Assembly: GCA_903911985.1 (NCBI GenBank) | Contig: CAIWFP010000091.1 | Coordinates: 1 to 10,009 of the forward strand | Origin: an uncultured Sphingomonadales bacterium | GTDB lineage: Bacteria > Pseudomonadota > Alphaproteobacteria > Sphingomonadales > Sphingomonadaceae | DNA length: 10,009 nt | Reading direction: 5' to 3' | Part shown: in pieces, positions 7,613-10,009 of the stretch | How the letters are laid out: each line of letters opens with the position of its first letter | Numbering within the stretch: the stretch's first letter is position 1 | Translations under genes and position numbers: made by a program | The notes under the pieces: model-generated | Told to the model about the DNA's origin: nothing | The model's database searches: none | Seen by the model: only the letters and a program-made list of their open reading frames with translations

Positions 7613-7637
7613 CAGCGAGGAGGGGGAGTCCTCGCTG
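7613..7637 (+). promoter_or_regulatory. Hairpin in the dnaK-dnaJ spacer
   Basis: CAGCGAGGA (7613-7621) and TCCTCGCTG (7629-7637) make a perfect 9-bp stem with a GGGGGAG loop, 39 bases after the dnaK stop and 7 bases before the dnaJ Shine-Dalgarno. There is no T-run, so it is more likely a partial attenuator, an RNA processing or stability element, or a 3'-end shield for dnaK mRNA than a full terminator. Such an element could set the excess of DnaK over DnaJ; that role is inference. Confidence 0.55.
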
Positions 7638-7656
7638 GGGGGCAGAGGGACTTATA

Positions 7657-8796
7657 ATGTCGGCCGAAATCGATTTTTACGAACTGCTCGAAGTGACGCG
7701 CGATGCCGATGATGGCACGCTGAAGTCCGCCTATCGCAAGCTGGCGATCAGGTTCCACCCGGACAAGAACCCCGGCGATGCCGAGGCCGAGGCCAAGTTC
7801 AAGGCCGTCAGCCACGCCTATGACATTCTGAAAGACCCGCAAAAGCGCGCCGCTTACGACCGCTTTGGCCATGCCGCCTTCGTCAATGGCGGGCAGGGCG
7901 GGCAGGGCGGATTCGATCAGGGCGCGGGCTTTGGCGATATCGGCGATATTTTCGAATCCATCTTCGGCAGCGCCTTTGGCGGTGGCGGCGGTGGGCGCGG
8001 GCAAGCCCGGCGCGGCGCGGATCTGCGCTATGATCTCGAAATCAGCCTCGAGGACGCCTTTAACGGTCGCGATGTGGAGATCGAGGTCGATGTTGCCGCC
8101 ACTTGCGACCCCTGCAAGGGCAGCGGTGCCGAGCCCGGCACCGGAAAACGGCGCTGCAACATGTGCGGCGGCCACGGCAAGGTGCGGGCCCAGCAGGGCT
8201 TTTTCATGGTGGAGCGCACCTGCCCCACCTGCCACGGCCGGGGCGAGGTTATCGAAAAGCCATGCCGCGCCTGCCATGGCGAGGGCCGGGTGGATCAGCG
8301 CCAGAAGCTCGATGTTTCCATTCCGCGCGGGGTGGATTCGGGCACACGCATCCGCCTTTCCGGCAAGGGCGAGGCGGGGCCATTTGGCGCGCCGCCGGGT
8401 GATCTCTACCTCTTCGTGCATCTGCGCCAGCACCCGGTGTTCGAACGCGATGGCACCACCCTGTTCACCCGCCTGCCGATCAGTTTCACCACAGCGGCGC
8501 TTGGCGGCGAGGTTGAACTGCCCGGCATCGACGGCAAGCGCCATGTCGTGCCGATCCGTGCCGGTTCTCAATCCGGCAAGCAGGTGCCCATTCGCGGTGC
8601 TGGCATGCCGGCGCTTAACGGACGCGGCGTGGGCGACCTGATGGTCGAAGTTCAGGTGCGCACGCCGGAGAAGCTTTCCGCCCAGCAGAAGGATCTTCTT
8701 CGCCAGCTTCAGGCAACGGAAACCGGAGATGAATGCCCCGAGATCAAGGGGTTCTTCGAGCGGGTTAAGGGTGCTTGGGAAGATCTGACCAAATAG
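7657..8796 (+). CDS. dnaJ: Co-chaperone DnaJ (Hsp40, type I)
   Basis: DnaJ delivers unfolded clients to DnaK and stimulates its ATPase. The 379-residue product has the full type I layout: J domain (about 5-70) with HPD at 34-36, a Gly/Phe-rich region (about 75-125, including DIFESIFG), four zinc-binding CxxCxGxG motifs at 150-157, 167-174, 189-196 and 203-210, and the two C-terminal substrate-binding domains to about 350. Nothing is missing, and length matches the family (E. coli 376). The start at 7657 has GAGGGA seven bases upstream. It is the second gene after dnaK, most likely transcribed from the same sigma-32 promoter. After the stop there are 88 bases before radA with only a weak 6-bp stem (8796-8801 with 8817-8822), not a convincing terminator, so some read-through into radA is possible. 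Confidence 0.98.
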   Translation: MSAEIDFYELLEVTRDADDGTLKSAYRKLAIRFHPDKNPGDAEAEAKFKAVSHAYDILKDPQKRAAYDRFGHAAFVNGGQGGQGGFDQGAGFGDIGDIFESIFGSAFGGGGGGRGQARRGADLRYDLEISLEDAFNGRDVEIEVDVAATCDPCKGSGAEPGTGKRRCNMCGGHGKVRAQQGFFMVERTCPTCHGRGEVIEKPCRACHGEGRVDQRQKLDVSIPRGVDSGTRIRLSGKGEAGPFGAPPGDLYLFVHLRQHPVFERDGTTLFTRLPISFTTAALGGEVELPGIDGKRHVVPIRAGSQSGKQVPIRGAGMPALNGRGVGDLMVEVQVRTPEKLSAQQKDLLRQLQATETGDECPEIKGFFERVKGAWEDLTK

Positions 8797-8884
8797 GATG
8801 GGTGTGCGCGGGGGTTCCATCCCTCACGTTGCCTTTGTACTTTGCCCGCTTGCGTTCTTGCTTCGTTCTGGATAAAGGGCGGGC

Positions 8885-10009
8885 ATGGTCAAGGCAAAAC
8901 GCCGTTACGTCTGTGCTTCTTGCGGCAGTGTCAGCTTCCGCTGGCAGGGGCAATGCGCCGATTGCGGCGAATGGAACACGCTGGCCGAGGAAGCGCCGGC
9001 GACGGTGTTTTCCTCCAAGCACAATCTGTCCAGCGGCGGGCGGCCGGTGGTGTTCGAGGCGCTGGACGATGAAACCGCGCCGCTGCGGCGCCGGATCTCG
9101 GGCATAGCCGAGCTGGATCGGGCACTGGGCGGCGGCATCGTGCCTGGCAGCGCCATTCTTATCGGTGGCGATCCGGGCATCGGCAAATCGACGCTGCTGT
9201 TGCAGGCGGCGGCCAAGCTGGCCCTGTCGGGGCAGGCCGCTGTCTATATCAGCGGCGAGGAGGCGGCGGGGCAGGTGCGGCTTCGGGCCGACCGGCTGGG
9301 GCTGGCCAAGGCGCCAATCCAGCTGGCGGCGGCCACCTCGGTGCGCGACATTCTCACCACGCTGAACACCATGGAACCGCCGGCGCTGCTGGTGATCGAT
9401 TCGATCCAGACCATGCATTCCGACCAGATCGAGGGTGCGCCGGGCACTGTCTCTCAGGTGCGGGCCAGTGCTTTCGAACTGATCCGCTATGCCAAGGAAA
9501 ATGGCGTGGCGCTGGTGCTGGTGGGGCATGTCACCAAGGACGGCTCCATCGCCGGGCCGCGCGTGCTGGAGCATATGGTCGATGTGGTGCTGAGCTTCGA
9601 GGGCGAGCGCAGCCACCAGTATCGCATCCTGCGCAGCCTAAAAAACCGCTTCGGCCCGGTGGACGAGATCGGCGTTTTCGCCATGGAAGGGGAGGGGCTC
9701 ACCGAGGTCGGCAATCCCTCCACCCTGTTCCTCTCGGGGCGCGAGCAACCGGTGGCCGGCAGCGCGGTGTTCCCGGCAATAGAGGGCACAAGGCCGGTTC
9801 TGGTCGAAATTCAGGCGCTGATCGTGCGGCTGGCCAGCGGCGCCACCCCGCGCCGGGCGGTGGTTGGCTGGGATTCGGGCCGCATGGCGATGCTGCTGGC
9901 CGTGCTGGAGGCGCGCTGCGGGCTGAACTTCTCCTCGGCGGAAGTCTATCTCAACATCGCCGGCGGCTATCGCCTGTCGGATCCGGCGGCAGACGTGGCG
10001 GTGGCGGCA
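8885..10009 (+). CDS. radA: DNA repair protein RadA/Sms, 3'-truncated by the window edge
   Basis: RadA (Sms) is a RecA-like ATPase and hexameric helicase that extends branch migration in recombinational repair. The frame is open from the ATG at 8885 to the last base, 375 codons with no stop; family proteins have about 450-460. Seen in order: the N-terminal zinc finger C10-x2-C13 ... C24-x2-C27 (YVCASCG and QCADCGEW), Walker A GGDPGIGKST (94-103), Walker B LLVIDS with Asp172, the RadA-specific KNRFG motif (253-257), and the start of the Lon-protease-like C-terminal domain (VGWDSGRMAMLLAVLEARCG, NIAGGYRLSDPAADVAVAA). The purine-rich AAAGGG just before the ATG is a plausible ribosome site. No clear promoter was identified in the 88 bases after dnaJ. 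Identity is secure; only the C-terminus is missing because of the window boundary. Confidence 0.97.
   Translation, partial: MVKAKRRYVCASCGSVSFRWQGQCADCGEWNTLAEEAPATVFSSKHNLSSGGRPVVFEALDDETAPLRRRISGIAELDRALGGGIVPGSAILIGGDPGIGKSTLLLQAAAKLALSGQAAVYISGEEAAGQVRLRADRLGLAKAPIQLAAATSVRDILTTLNTMEPPALLVIDSIQTMHSDQIEGAPGTVSQVRASAFELIRYAKENGVALVLVGHVTKDGSIAGPRVLEHMVDVVLSFEGERSHQYRILRSLKNRFGPVDEIGVFAMEGEGLTEVGNPSTLFLSGREQPVAGSAVFPAIEGTRPVLVEIQALIVRLASGATPRRAVVGWDSGRMAMLLAVLEARCGLNFSSAEVYLNIAGGYRLSDPAADVAVAA

Noticed and set aside
8796..8822. Stem GGATGG/CCATCC after dnaJ as a terminator
   Set aside because: Only 6 bp with a 15-base loop and no T-run; too weak to call.

Overview
This GC-rich window carries conserved housekeeping and heat-shock genes. 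Protein sequence and gene order point to an alphaproteobacterium, most likely Sphingomonadales (Novosphingobium/Sphingomonas-like). The evidence is the threonyl-tRNA synthetase with the alphaproteobacterial-type insertion before its first zinc ligand, the divergent rph-rdgB / hrcA-grpE pair, and an RpoH-type dnaK promoter of the alphaproteobacterial form (CTTG-N17-CCTATAT) with no CIRCE element. The lineage call is inferred from family knowledge; no database search was run.

Layout from left to right. (1) The 3' two thirds of thrS (+) enters at the left edge. (2) A 237-base non-coding gap contains a short palindrome and a 15-bp inverted repeat that together look like a small intergenic repeat element. 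(3) rdgB and rph lie on the minus strand with a TGATG overlap (rph first). (4) A 93-base divergent promoter region holds a perfect 9-bp inverted repeat. (5) hrcA and grpE (+) form a tight two-gene unit. (6) A 15-bp tandem duplication straddles the grpE stop, followed by a GC-rich hairpin. (7) A minus-strand gene for a PCu(A)C-type copper-chaperone lipoprotein converges on grpE. (8) A 326-base intergenic region carries the predicted sigma-32 promoter and a repeat-containing dnaK leader. (9) dnaK and dnaJ (+) are separated by 83 bases with a 9-bp-stem hairpin. (10) radA (+) is cut by the right edge.

How they work together: DnaK, DnaJ and GrpE form the Hsp70 chaperone cycle (ATPase, J-protein, nucleotide exchange factor). 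HrcA is the repressor of the other major chaperone operon (groESL) in this group. RNase PH and RdgB are RNA 3'-end processing and nucleotide-pool-cleaning enzymes. RadA/Sms acts in recombinational repair. The copper chaperone is the only gene with no obvious link to the folding machinery.

No mobile element with a transposase, no CRISPR array, no tRNA/rRNA gene and no clearly novel multi-gene system was seen. The points most worth checking are in non-coding DNA: the thrS-rdgB inverted-repeat element, the inverted repeat between rph and hrcA, the duplication at the end of grpE, and the structured leader and spacer of dnaK and dnaJ.
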